From Blattamonas nauphoetae (lineage: Eukaryota > Preaxostyla > Oxymonadida): a stretch of 64,000 nucleotides of DNA. The stretch's first letter is position 1. Each line of letters starts with the position of its first letter. The position numbers and the translations under genes are program-made. The DNA lies in the NCBI GenBank assembly GCA_033064195.1, contig JARBJD010000154.1:106136-170135 (forward strand). Direction: 5' to 3'. The notes beneath the pieces were generated by a model. That model did no database searches. It worked only from the letters and a program-made list of their open reading frames with translations, and was not told where the DNA came from. Of this stretch, positions 43,365-54,061 are shown in pieces.

Positions 43365-44939
43365 ATGCTCAATCCGAGGCAGAGAACGGAGAATATCAGT
43401 TATTTAACGATACAAAGAAATGAATGGTGGTTCTGCGATCATGGAATGGAGAAGAATGAACCCCAAACTGGAGATTCTAATCATCCCAAGATGTGGAGTA
43501 GCAGACATGGGCAAAGTACTGACGTTGATTTAGATACAGCTTCTGAGTACGAATCATTTATGTCAGCATCTCAATTTGATGATGAACATCACCCAACTGA
43601 AGTTGAATCTGACACTGACGACGATAATATATCATCTGCAGACGTTAGCATTGTCGAAGATAACGAATCAGTCGCTAGTGAGGGTTCATTCAACGATCGA
43701 TTTGATGCCGTCATTAATCGCGACAGACGGATTCTTGAGGAACAAAACGTGCAGATGAAAGACATTATCGATGGTTTGAATGAATCAGATTCTGACAATC
43801 TGCTTGCATCTTTCAAACGCGAAGAACCGTCGCCTCCACATCTCAGTCGACCTCTATCTGCGGAAGCACAAAGAATTAGGTTCACTCCCATCCGCCAACA
43901 TTCTCCTGTGAGTTCACCACCGCGAGACGTTCAAACTAACTTTGCGACAGTTCGTCCACGCTCAGGAATCACGAGGACTCAATCCACACAGCAGAACTAC
44001 CAAAACAGACGAAGCAATCTCTCCAAACAGCAGATCGCGATAAGACAGTCACTTAACAGACCCCAGACTGCGCTTCGCTCCAAAAGACGAAATCCTTCAT
44101 CTCATTCACGACATCCCTCCTCAACTGCACACCGCAGCCCGTACGACTCTGTTCCACAATCATCAAAGAGACCAAGATCGGGCAAAGCTTACAATTCCTC
44201 CGCTAAAACACCCTCCACTCCACGAGACCGCTCATTTCAGCCGAAAAACACCGCAACCACGAACCCTCAACAAAAGAGACCTGTATCATCGTCAGCCTAT
44301 CAACATCAAACTATGCGTGCTCGCCCTTCATCAAGAATGGAAAGAGACACACCACGTGATCATTCGAGTGGAATTCAGAGAAAGAAAATGCGACCGTCAA
44401 CGGCCCAGACGCAAAGGGCTAAGACATCCCATAATGCCTCGGCCACAACAACTGGAGCAAAAAGACCGATGGTACGCTTGAAGAGCGGACGACTTGTTCC
44501 ATCAGAAGGCACTCTAAACCAGAACACCTCACCCTACATCCAACTCCTCACAATCCGCGGGAATCCGTTGGCCCACACATCCTCCTTCACTACTGCAGGT
44601 GACTTTGTTGAGAAAGATGAGTGGGAAAGCTCACGGCGCCGCCAATCACATCAGAAACGAAAGGCTCCAGCACGGCGTGACTCACCAGACGACAGAGACT
44701 CGTATGAATGGGATGAAGACCGAGACCGAGGGTTCTCGAGGCATCCCCACGATGGGGATCGGTACGATGGCTATCCCTTGTATTCTGGACCCGAGAATCC
44801 AGACAGTGAGAAACGTCCAAGCTTCACGACAACCCAAATTAAACGAATGTTCAACTCCAATATTCATATGTATTCACGAGGTGATTTCTATTCAGATGGA
44901 CAACATCAATCATCTCTGCATCCACGGTCTAGACACTGA
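43365..44939 (+). CDS. Basic, disordered Ser/Arg-rich protein, 524 aa
   Basis: A single exon from the ATG at 43365. Residues 50-135 are acidic (DTDDDNISSADVSIVEDNES). The rest is rich in Arg, Ser, Pro and Gln, with short repeats such as RPSS, RPQTALRSKR and RPSTAQTQR. A more ordered block near residue 395 reads SPYIQLLTIRGNPLAH, and the C-terminus is charged. The composition suggests a nucleic-acid or microtubule-associated protein, but no domain is recognised. Confidence 0.6.
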   Translation: MLNPRQRTENISYLTIQRNEWWFCDHGMEKNEPQTGDSNHPKMWSSRHGQSTDVDLDTASEYESFMSASQFDDEHHPTEVESDTDDDNISSADVSIVEDNESVASEGSFNDRFDAVINRDRRILEEQNVQMKDIIDGLNESDSDNLLASFKREEPSPPHLSRPLSAEAQRIRFTPIRQHSPVSSPPRDVQTNFATVRPRSGITRTQSTQQNYQNRRSNLSKQQIAIRQSLNRPQTALRSKRRNPSSHSRHPSSTAHRSPYDSVPQSSKRPRSGKAYNSSAKTPSTPRDRSFQPKNTATTNPQQKRPVSSSAYQHQTMRARPSSRMERDTPRDHSSGIQRKKMRPSTAQTQRAKTSHNASATTTGAKRPMVRLKSGRLVPSEGTLNQNTSPYIQLLTIRGNPLAHTSSFTTAGDFVEKDEWESSRRRQSHQKRKAPARRDSPDDRDSYEWDEDRDRGFSRHPHDGDRYDGYPLYSGPENPDSEKRPSFTTTQIKRMFNSNIHMYSRGDFYSDGQHQSSLHPRSRH

Positions 44940-45410
44940 TCGTTTCTTTGTTTGGTTAATTTTCATTCTATCCTGTTTTTTCTTGATTTTTTAAGTGACC
45001 TGACACGTTTGCATCATTGATTTTGGGATGGTGGGATTGTATTTGATTTGAAGAATGATTCATAAACGAGAGCTTTCACTCAAGCTTTTTGCTAAGTTTT
45101 TGTCGAGGAGTCTCATGATTGGAACGTGTTATCAAGGAGAAAAGTTATTTTGTTATAGAATTCAATTGTTATATTGAAATTGATTTGAACATCAAAACTG
45201 AGGAGAAATCAAAAATGATGTGGGTCGATCAAAAACAAAAGTGTATCAGCTCGGTTTCGTTGTTCGTACCTCAGAGAACCGAATACACGATCACCGAGCT
45301 TACAGACGAGGGCCAAGAAGATTTTGTCGAAATACAGGGGGTTGCACGAAAACTTAGCACCGAATTTGTGATCGATCGGGGGTAAATCATGAACTAATTT
45401 CTTCGCTAGA
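44940..45410 (+). other. AT-rich left flank of the hAT element
   Basis: Contains a small frame (45119-45385) of no recognised family and one arm (45333-45358) of a 26-bp inverted repeat whose partner lies at 52615-52640. No gene supported. Confidence 0.4.
45333..45358 (+). repeat. Left arm of a 26-bp perfect inverted repeat
   Basis: A 26-base stretch beginning TACAGGGGGTTGCACG that is the exact reverse complement of 52615-52640. It lies outside the hAT ends. Confidence 0.85.
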
Positions 45411-45418
45411 CTCTTTCT
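45411..45418. repeat. 8-bp target-site duplication, left
   Basis: CTCTTTCT immediately before the hAT terminus, repeated exactly at 51170-51177. Confidence 0.93.
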
Positions 45419-45434
45419 TATACTGGCGTGACCG
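45419..45434 (+). repeat. hAT left terminal inverted repeat
   Basis: TATACTGGCGTGACCG, complementary to 51154-51169. GTGACC motifs repeat just inside, at about 45428-45483. Confidence 0.92.
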
Positions 45435-45691
45435 GGGTGACCGGGTCACTTTTTGCCGAAAAGTGGTGACGGTCAGTGACCGGGAGAGGCAAAAATATGG
45501 GCAATCTCAGATCGAGGGCAGTTGTCATTTCTTCCCGAGAAGTGATGAGGATGATTGTCTGTATTCACCTCGAAGCATTTTTTCATTTCTTCCTCCATCC
45601 AACGTTGAAATTACGTCACACAAATCAACTTTATCTTGTCTAGCATGAGGAAGTTTTATTATGGGAAGATTCAATTTTGACTACTCGAAGG

Positions 45692-48331
45692 ATGATTCCT
45701 CAGAGTGATCAAGAGACAGGGCTCTCACTTCAATTGGGTTTAGCCACAAATGGAAAATGGTTTCGTATGTTTTTGTTTCGATTTCACTTATCAGGGATTC
45801 CTGGAGAAGAAAAGTTTGAATTTCAACTCAAAGTCGACAAAACCAATGCTAACTTTGAGACAGAAGTCGTAAAAGTCAGATTTCAGAATTCAAAACAGTT
45901 ATTCCAGCCAAAACGACTCTTCCTCCTCTGCTCACATCATGATCCTGTAAATGGAAGATGTGCCCATTTTTCTCGTCGTTCTGTTTGGGACCCTCTCCAC
46001 ACGCATATTTTCAAATCTACACCTCGGTCTCTCCAAACGGAATTGGATTCCACGCCTCAATTCACTTCTTTCGAAAGATTTTTGTATGTCTGGGCCACTA
46101 AGCATCATATTTCGTATCGAGCCCTCGCCGCTCCAGAATTTATAAAAATGGTTGATATCCTTATGGGATTTATCAAAACTCAAACGAAAAACAGACAAGA
46201 GATTCACCGAATTCTCTCTCGCGACAGGATATCTCTAAGAATTCGTGAATTGGGATTACGAAATATTCAACAATCTTTGATTGCACGGCGACATCAAATG
46301 GGATCTATTGTGGTAGATGGAGGGAAAATTGGAGATATGCACATCTTTCTAGCAATTTTTGTTACACCGCATGTGGGATTCGAACCGTTGTTGATCAATG
46401 CATCTTTTCAGGAAACAGAACTCAACACTCAGTTCTATTCATCATTCGCTGATGAATGTCTTCAAATCTGCAGGAATCATCGAATTCAACCGATTGCATT
46501 TGTGGCAGATAATGCTGTACCACTTCAGAATGGCTTAAACTCCATCCACAATCAACCCAGGGACAGTGACAATATCGACCCGCTCCTCCAACCTCTTCTT
46601 CCAGTTTCTCCTCATCCAATTGTGGGAAGATGCCACAATCATCTACTTGATTTGGCTTGGAATGATTCCAAAAAGTATGCTCCTCACATATCCATTCTTC
46701 TGGAGACACTCCGACGCTGTGCTGCCACTTTTCCTGTTGCTCTCTCTGACGAATTAGGATCCAAACCTCCCTCATTTTCACCAACTCGTTGGCTAGACGA
46801 GATGTACCAAGTTTCCTGGTTTGGACGAAACTACCCTCGATTCAACACACTCTCGGTCGAGGAGGAGCAATTCTTCCTGGAACTTGTTGAACTTCTAAAA
46901 ATCCTCCAGCCGCTGTTCCATCTCAAAAACCAACTTGGATCAAGGACATGCAATATAACTCATGTCTTCCCACTCCTGATGCAAACAATATCCACAATTT
47001 TACAGAATCTCTTGCATTCCCCAACTCGATGGAAAGATATGGGATCCATCATCATTGATTGTCTCTTCGTTCGTTTTTTCTGTAACACCGCATCGTCACT
47101 AATGCTAGTGGCATTCGCCCTCACAAAACAAGGCAGGGATTCTTACCATGAACAAGTGTCAATTCTCCCCAAGCCAGAAGACATCGATCTCAACTTTGTC
47201 CCAATTGTCCTTGATGAAGACGACCGTGTTCCTGTGGATCCGATTGAGATATCCGACACTTCAGATGATCTTTCTGAAGTAGAGAGACGAGAGAGAATTC
47301 GAAGGAGCAAAGGAAAAAAACCGAATGGCATCGAACAACCAAAACACACTCAAACTAGCTATCATCATTTTCAGAAACCAATCGTTCCTGTGAATGTATG
47401 CCCACCAATCGTGGCCCAAAAACGACAATTTCCAACAACCATGACTACTATTGAATCCCACAGTCAAGACTCCGAAGAGAAAGATGACCCCACTAAAAGT
47501 ATCAGACCTCGCCAAAATTTTCCTCCACTTCTACCAATCTCGATTCTGTTGAATCCACCATCATTTACCAAGGGACAACTGCCAATCACATTGTTCACCA
47601 TTCCAAAACAAAACCAAAGCAGTTTTACTAAACCACTTTCATTTCCGATTCCTGTTAAACCCTTGACTATCAACAAGGCCAACCAAGCCAATGGATTGAT
47701 AAGTTCTCCTACAAACAGTCACCAGACACCACAAGAAACAAGTCTCAATCATCGACCTCGTCCTCAACAAACTCAGCCCCTTTTCCCAGGAATCGTATCA
47801 CAGATTGAATATACTCCCCCTCACCGTCATCTCCACCAAATGCGAACTGGAATCGAGTTGCCATCAATCGTCCACAAAATCGCAAATGAAACACAGGGTC
47901 AGAATCAGGACGTGCAATCTGAAGACTTTCCAAGAACTCCAGCATTTTCGGTTCTTTCTTGCTTACACACCTTTCATCATGAAATCGCTGCTGGATTCAG
48001 AAAATATTCGACCTTGCTACTTGGTCACACAAATCCATCTCTCGAGCAACAATTCGATGTATGGATCAACCGGGAGGAGACCATCTCATTCGAAATATCA
48101 GACTTGAGCTACAGGCAGTTTTGGAGGCGATACAAAGACCGTGCAAACGCATCAGAACTTGGAGACTTTGCATTGTCAATTGGAACAGTAGCAGTGTCGG
48201 AGATTGAGTGTGAGCGCTATTTCTCACACCTTGGGAAGATATATTCGAAATCCAGACGCAATCTTCATCGAGAACAAGTACTGGCTGAACTATCGGTTGC
48301 CTTTCACACCACGTTGGACAGTCGCGAATAG
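45692..48331 (+). CDS. hAT transposase, about 879 aa
   Basis: An uninterrupted ORF; the frame is open from 45677 and the first ATG is at 45692. The RNase H-like core includes IVVDGGKIGDMHIF (first Asp) and PIAFVADNAVPL (second Asp), followed by a helical insertion domain (IVGRCHNHLLDLAWND, SFSPTRWLDEM). The C-terminus is a typical hAT dimerisation region: YRQFWRRYKDR, ELGDFALSIGTVAVSEIECERYFS, then LGKIYSKSRRNLHREQVLAEL. Between these, residues of about 500-760 form a long Pro/Gln/Ser-rich disordered insert unusual for the family. I see no clear N-terminal BED zinc finger. The reading frame looks intact, so the protein may be active. Confidence 0.9.
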   Translation: MIPQSDQETGLSLQLGLATNGKWFRMFLFRFHLSGIPGEEKFEFQLKVDKTNANFETEVVKVRFQNSKQLFQPKRLFLLCSHHDPVNGRCAHFSRRSVWDPLHTHIFKSTPRSLQTELDSTPQFTSFERFLYVWATKHHISYRALAAPEFIKMVDILMGFIKTQTKNRQEIHRILSRDRISLRIRELGLRNIQQSLIARRHQMGSIVVDGGKIGDMHIFLAIFVTPHVGFEPLLINASFQETELNTQFYSSFADECLQICRNHRIQPIAFVADNAVPLQNGLNSIHNQPRDSDNIDPLLQPLLPVSPHPIVGRCHNHLLDLAWNDSKKYAPHISILLETLRRCAATFPVALSDELGSKPPSFSPTRWLDEMYQVSWFGRNYPRFNTLSVEEEQFFLELVELLKILQPLFHLKNQLGSRTCNITHVFPLLMQTISTILQNLLHSPTRWKDMGSIIIDCLFVRFFCNTASSLMLVAFALTKQGRDSYHEQVSILPKPEDIDLNFVPIVLDEDDRVPVDPIEISDTSDDLSEVERRERIRRSKGKKPNGIEQPKHTQTSYHHFQKPIVPVNVCPPIVAQKRQFPTTMTTIESHSQDSEEKDDPTKSIRPRQNFPPLLPISILLNPPSFTKGQLPITLFTIPKQNQSSFTKPLSFPIPVKPLTINKANQANGLISSPTNSHQTPQETSLNHRPRPQQTQPLFPGIVSQIEYTPPHRHLHQMRTGIELPSIVHKIANETQGQNQDVQSEDFPRTPAFSVLSCLHTFHHEIAAGFRKYSTLLLGHTNPSLEQQFDVWINREETISFEISDLSYRQFWRRYKDRANASELGDFALSIGTVAVSEIECERYFSHLGKIYSKSRRNLHREQVLAELSVAFHTTLDSRE

Positions 48332-48498
48332 AAGTCTTTTCAACATATTGAGAACAAGTTCTGGTTCTTTTCCTTCAGTAATTGTGCATCTCATCTCATC
48401 AAAGAAAGTGTTTACTGTTTAAATCACATGAAATGAGTAAGTCTATAGAATGAGAGCGATCAATAAAATCAACTGAAATATAGAAGATTTAAATGTTG

Positions 48499-49520
48499 TC
48501 ATGAGTGTGTTGGCAGACTTCTGTCATATCCTCCAAGGTGAATTGAACAAATCTGGTGTTCTCGGTCGAAACAAACAACCAAGTCATGGAAAGGATGGAT
48601 CATCCATGAATACCGCTTTTTGCGACGGTGAATACAGCACTCTAATTGAGGCGATCTCCATCTTTGGTCAAAGCCATTGAGATGAGGGTGAACGCGGAAA
48701 TATTTGATGACGATGTAAAAAAGGAATTGGTAACACTGGAATGTCATCGGGGGGCGGCAATGGGGTTTGGAGACGCTGGAGTGACGGTCGTGTGAGATGG
48801 AGGTCGACGCATAGGAGCTACGTGTGTATTCTTACGCGGCTGAGGAAGTGAAAGAGCGAGGAAGGACGGAGTCGGCGTACTTCCTGTTGTCTGAAGCAGT
48901 GAAGGTGGTTGGGAGGATGGTGTAGGAAGATCATGTTGTGAGCGGAGTGAAGAGCTGGATGCTGCTGGAGAAGGACCGTCTGATGATAAAAGAGTGTGAG
49001 AAGGTTGTTGGGATGCTTGGAGGGCAAGGCGAGGGAGCTGTGTGGGAGAGAGTGAGGCGTTAGAAGTAGAGCTGGTTGATTGCAGTTTGAAGTTGACCAT
49101 CTCCCATGTCCGTTTTCGCTTCAAATAGTCATGCTCAGAACATGGTTGTTGCGAATGGGAGTCGAGTTGGATTTGCGTCAATCTGACACCTCACTTCATC
49201 TTAGCAGTTGAATTCTCAGAATGAGTTGTGCGTCTGTCGTCGCTGTTGTGGAGGAGGATGAGGATGTGATAGAGATGGAAGACATCTCGTTTTCAGTGTC
49301 GGTTGCAAAGGGAGTTGACATTGAATGGGGACAGTCAGGCGAGGAAGTCCGAAGAGTCGTTCGAGTGATTGGAATTGATAGTAGAGTTTTTATCTGTCAT
49401 GTTGATGTGTGAAATGTACGACAAGAGTTCGGAGAAAGACGAGAGTGTTTTGAAGGATTGAGAAAGGACGAGTGATGGGATGGGGGAATCAATCACTGTG
49501 ACTGACAGTGTGAAAGCCAC
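48499..49520 (-). CDS. Possible second gene inside the hAT element
   Basis: Minus-strand frames at 48744-49181 (Ser/Pro/Gln-rich, starting MTQIQLDSHSQQP) and 48499-48747 (VIKYFRVHPHLNGFDQRW..., ending YDRSLPTHS) adjoin and could be exons of one gene, with an upstream stretch to 49520. I could not find a clean GT..AG junction between them. No family recognised. The 3' part (CCIHRRKKRYSWMIHPF) has non-random composition. Confidence 0.3.
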
Positions 49521-51153
49521 ACGACTTATCCAATTTCTGTATACATTCTTTTTCTTTGCATGTCTAGCTTTTCAGCCCTTTTCGTTCATGATTGTTGTCC
49601 ATTCATTTTGTTATGATACACTCTATCCCTGGTGAAGCACGTACAACATTACACTAGCTATTTCTCCGCGTCCACAACACTCTCCCTGTTACTTCTGTTT
49701 CATTTACCGACCTCAGCAATGAAAACAGAAGCGAAGAAGCCCTCACTCTCGTCCGTTGCCACTTCAGTCGATGTGTCTCGCAAAACGACCAGACATGGAG
49801 TTCGGTCCATGTTAAAAAACAGAACACTTGTCAGAACTTTGCCAAAGTTAGATTCTTACGCATTTGACTCATACTGTTTTTTCCACTCGTCTCAATAGAA
49901 TGCTCATCTCACTGGAGCTCAGAACCTCATTTGTCAGATCAAGTATCGTCACTGAGAACAAAGCTCCATCTTGAACGTATTGCGAATCCTCTGGAACAGT
50001 TATCTCTACACATCAAATCTGATCGGTTCACGCACTCTCAAACTCCACAATCCAGTTCACTCAATTGTGCACTGTCAGTTTATTCAATGAATCCAGCGTA
50101 TGCTGTAATCGTCTGATGAAACTGTCGACAAAAAGCGCACATTTCATCAAAGCGTTGTTCAGGAGTGTGATCGTTCAGAAATGACGAAATATGAGATCAA
50201 CACCAATCAGATTGGAATGAGGACGGAATCAGGAAGGGAACCATACTTCAGTCAGAGCGATCGGTATGGGATAGGATGGATTAATGAGTGAGTAGAAAGG
50301 AAATGCGAGAATAAGAGGTATATTCAAGTTTATTTCATTCAATTTGACATTTCATACAGTATATAGTCATTATTCCCTTCATTATATCGAAAAAAATGTC
50401 AGAGATCCTAAAAATGCTGTAAAAGTGAGATGTCGCTTTCATCCCCAGATTTCGCCCTCCGCCTCAGATCATACCCTCCACCTCAGATATCACTCTCCAA
50501 ATAGAGCGTTCCTTGTCGTCCTTGCCGACAACTGGGATAACAATTCGGGAAATCGAAAAGCGTGAATGGGGAGGTGACTTTGAAAGATGAACTCCCCTTC
50601 CTGAGTCAAGAGCTGTGCGATAGGCTGTGTATGGTTGTTAGGATCTGCTGAGAATGTGGAAGATGGTGAAGACAATGAAAAAAAGTGAAGAGAAGTCACA
50701 ATGATGTTGAACAATTAATCCTTAAATATGATAGTCGAATCATCTATCATATCGACACACACTGTATGAAACAGAACGAGGTGCAGACAGAGTATCGGGC
50801 CTGTATATAAAACAAGTGAATCAGGAGGGGATGAGAAAGGAGATCGAGTTGAACAAAGTGTAGAGAGAGAACAACGAATACTCATGATATGATGGAAAAA
50901 TGAAAAAGATGATAAGACTGAGGAAACAAACCTTGACTAGAAGATAAGAGTAATGTTAGAAATGTCAGATCAGTGTGAAAGACGTAAACGGGTTGATCAA
51001 TGGCACAGTATGGTTTTTCATCTTTGATATTTTCAATACTTGTTCTGATGAAAATCAAGTCATTATAAATCGGTCTTGGAAAGAAAGTATCAAAACACAG
51101 TTGATCTGACCCTTGGAATAAAAGGCCGGTGACACTGACCGAGCCAAAAGGCT
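49521..51153. other. Right interior of the hAT element, no supported gene
   Basis: AT-rich, with only short frames (for example 49632-49898 with a hydrophobic start). A small direct repeat based on CCTCAGATCATACCCTCC occurs near 50460. Nothing else is supported. Confidence 0.4.
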
Positions 51154-51169
51154 CGGTCACGCCAGTATA
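51154..51169 (-). repeat. hAT right terminal inverted repeat
   Basis: CGGTCACGCCAGTATA, the exact complement of the left terminus. Just inside is an inner palindrome with arms GAGCC and GGCTC (51131-51144). Confidence 0.92.
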
Positions 51170-51177
51170 CTCTTTCT
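51170..51177. repeat. 8-bp target-site duplication, right
   Basis: CTCTTTCT, identical to 45411-45418. Confidence 0.93.
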
Positions 51178-51253
51178 TCAAGTATTTTGGACAGTATTTT
51201 AGAAATTTGAAAAAAGTGAAGTGTTTGAACTTTTAGGTTTGATCTTCCCCACA

Positions 51254-52233
51254 ATGTCCACGAAAATTATCAGAATTCGTAATTGATCATTGGTGGACGT
51301 ATGCTATAACATGGGAATGAATGCCACAGATGCCCATGACTTCCTAGCAAATTTCACACAAATCCTCCCTCTTATTCGAACATTACCCATCTCTATCGCC
51401 TCAAAAGAGCTGGTGACTTCAGTCTCGAAGGTCCAAAACCGCAACACGACAGATTCGACCCTCTCTTCTCTCAACTCCTCCTTCAGATGATTCAGATGGA
51501 CGAATCGGTCTCGATTACTCGCATTTCACTGATTGCTGGACATTCCAAGAACATGATCAAAAATTATCTGACAAACAGACTTCATCTTGTGAAAAAAAAC
51601 ATTAAATGGGTCCCTCATCAACTGACGAACGCACAAAAGCACCAAAGAGTCCGAATTTCTCAGAGACTCCTCGATATTTTGGTTCCTCATTCTGGCAGCA
51701 ATTTCGTGAATATACTGACGGGAGACGAGAGCTGGATTTCGTGGTCAACACCATCATATTTTGTGTGGAGAGCACGCGACGAGGAGAGAGATGTCCATCC
51801 GAGAGACATTCTTCGAAGCGAAAAGACCATACTGATCGTCTTTTTTGGCGTGGTCAATATCTTCACCCATCTTGTCCCCCCAATCAACACTCATTACCAA
51901 ACAGTCCACGATGACAACCCACCAGAAATTCTTTTTCACTTTGACAACGCCCCTGCGCACAGGGCAATCGTCACGCAGCAGCGCATCCAAGAGACATGCT
52001 TTACCCGTCTTCCGCATCCACCGTACAGTCCCGATCTCGCAATTTGTGATTTTTATCTCTTCGGTGCACTCAAAGAGCATTTACGGGGGCGTCCATCACA
52101 CAGTCGCCAGGAGCTCCACCAAAACATTCATAACTTTCTCAACGCAATTAGTGTACCAGTGCGGGTTGATGTTTTTCGCAATTGGTGTCATCGTCTTCAC
52201 GCTGTTACGAACAATGGGGGTGAATATCTCTAA
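51254..52233 (+). pseudogene. Decayed mariner transposase (D,D34D type)
   Basis: The long frame 51487-52233 has the mariner signatures WVPHQLTNAQKHQRV, LTGDESWISW (first Asp), FHFDNAPAHRA (second Asp) and HPPYSPDLAICDFYLFGALK (third Asp, at the spacing expected for mariner). The N-terminal DNA-binding part lies in another frame: MGMNATDAHDFLANF at 51311-51357. A later N-terminal motif, RLKRAGDFSLEGP at about 51395, is already in the catalytic frame, so a frameshift lies between about 51357 and 51390. A TGA at 51284-51286 also interrupts the frame from the ATG at 51254. With two lesions and no clear terminal repeats it is probably inactive. It sits just outside the right end of the hAT element. 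Confidence 0.85.
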
Positions 52234-54061
52234 CCATGTTTGATTCTCTGTTTTTGAATGATGTTTTACGCGATTTGGCATTTTTCACTCAATCACGTCC
52301 ATTCTAGACACTCAAAACACTTGATCGTACACAGTTTCAGACTCACCATTTTGGCATTGCCGTGCTCCCAATTCAAAGGGCTGGGATCACGAATGAATCT
52401 GAATTTTGGTGCAAAATTAAGTGCAGTTCCCTTTTTTCACCACTGGCATCAAGAACTTTTCTTTGATCACAGCTCATTTTTTGTTTTTTTTCCTCATTGT
52501 CTCGATAAGGGGCCTCAGTTCAAACAATTTGAAAATCAAAGGGAAAACTCAACCAGAAATGAGAAGGATGACCAATTTTTCGACATATGCTGGTTTTTCG
52601 GCTCCAATCCCAGAGCTAAGTTTTCGTGCAACCCCCTGTACGATTGCATTGGTTTCCACAGATCACATACCCAAAATTCAACAAATGTTACTCGTGCGGA
52701 ATCATCAAATATGGCGGTGGGAATGTGATTGTGCCAGAGGAATTCCAGAAAGAACCATATTTCTACGAACAGAAGTAGGATAGAAAACGATTACGGAACC
52801 CGATTAAAATTATCGTTGAAAACCAAAGTTGAAAGTCGATGCCGATTGACCATTTTTGAATCTTGTATTAAAAGGAATTTATGACATTATGATGACATCA
52901 TTATTTGGCCTAAATTCTACTAATATGTTCAATATTTAGACCTCTTGAAAAATGTCTTTTTTGAAGCAAATTTCGACAACATTCCAAAAAATGTTGGCAC
53001 TTTTTGGTATTTTTCGCTTTTTTCCACAAATCAATTGAGTCCAACTTGAGAACCACTTCGAAAAAGTCTAAAAAAGTCTAAAATCTCGAGAACAATGTAG
53101 ATCATCGATGAAGACAACCCCGATCAAAATCGGTTGAGAATTCGTCGAGCTACGTACCGGACTTACGTCCAAAAAGTGACGAAAATGTCGATGTTCGGAT
53201 TTCGCCACTATGAACACCTTTACGTCTCAAATTGTGTTCAAACACGTTCTAAAATTACAAAATTACAGATAATCGTGGCGTCACTAATTAGTTCCATGTC
53301 AACAATTAGTGCTTTTTTCTGGAATAATCACTATTGGTCAAACTAAGAAAAAATAAAAGTTTAGAATTGTTTTCCCTTACGATCCCGAGAAAACCTCAAA
53401 ATACTTTATACAACGAAACCACACACTTTCCACATTTTTGACGATCATTTTTCCATAACCAGACGTCCGTTTGAGACTGAAGAAAAAGCATGATTTTCGT
53501 TAAAATATCGATAAAAGACACTCAAAAAAATTAAACAAAAAATGTCCAAGCAATTTTGTTCAGCAAAAAACCGCCTTTTTTCACATCTTCCCAGATACCC
53601 AGAATTTATTGTTCATTTTTTCAAAATGTTCGTTCCTCCAAAAAAACGTTTCTGTGAAAAATTTCATCAAAATCCGTTCACAGGTTGTGAAGATATGGGT
53701 CAATATTTTTGACATCATAGATCGTAACGGAAAAAGTTCGAGCGACATTTCGATTTTCAAATATCCTTTTCTCCTTCACACATTCACATTGTTTGCATTT
53801 CTAAATGGAGATTCCAGACGTTCTGATCTACAAGATCGTTCAGTCTCGGAATGTGGTCTGATCAAACCATAATAGTGCGTTTTTGTCAATCTTTTCTGAT
53901 TGTATCGTTTTTTTCGATTTCGCTGCTTGTGAAATATATCGTTGTCACGAATGAAGGAATTTTCTAGAAATGTTGTTCGGAATTTTCAATGATCCAAAAG
54001 ACAACGTATTCCGGAACAATGTGCACAGTTTCAGGAAAAAACGGTTCATGGAACCAATATA
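52234..54061. other. AT-rich repeat-like region without a supported gene
   Basis: Only short frames. It includes the right arm of the 26-bp inverted repeat at 52615-52640 and a related weaker copy near 52395-52430. From 52850 to 53900 the sequence is full of runs such as AAAAATGTC and CGTCGAG with no codon structure. Probably transposon debris. Confidence 0.45.
52615..52640 (-). repeat. Right arm of a 26-bp perfect inverted repeat
   Basis: Exact reverse complement of 45333-45358, 7.3 kb away. The pair encloses both the hAT element and the mariner relic. Confidence 0.85.

Larger units (their letters stand above)
45419..51169 (+). mobile_element. Complete hAT-superfamily DNA transposon, 5,751 bp
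   Basis: The ends are 16-bp perfect inverted repeats, TATACTGGCGTGACCG at 45419-45434 and its complement at 51154-51169. They are bounded by a perfect 8-bp duplication CTCTTTCT, the size made by hAT transposases. The element carries one large hAT transposase (45692-48331). Subterminal GTGACCGGG-like motifs recur at the left end, and the right end has the palindrome CCGAGCCAAAAGGCTCGG; both are plausible transposase-binding sites. Intact ends, exact duplication and an unbroken ORF suggest recent insertion. The 2.8 kb right of the transposase has only weak frames, so it may hold a second gene or filler. Confidence 0.92.
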
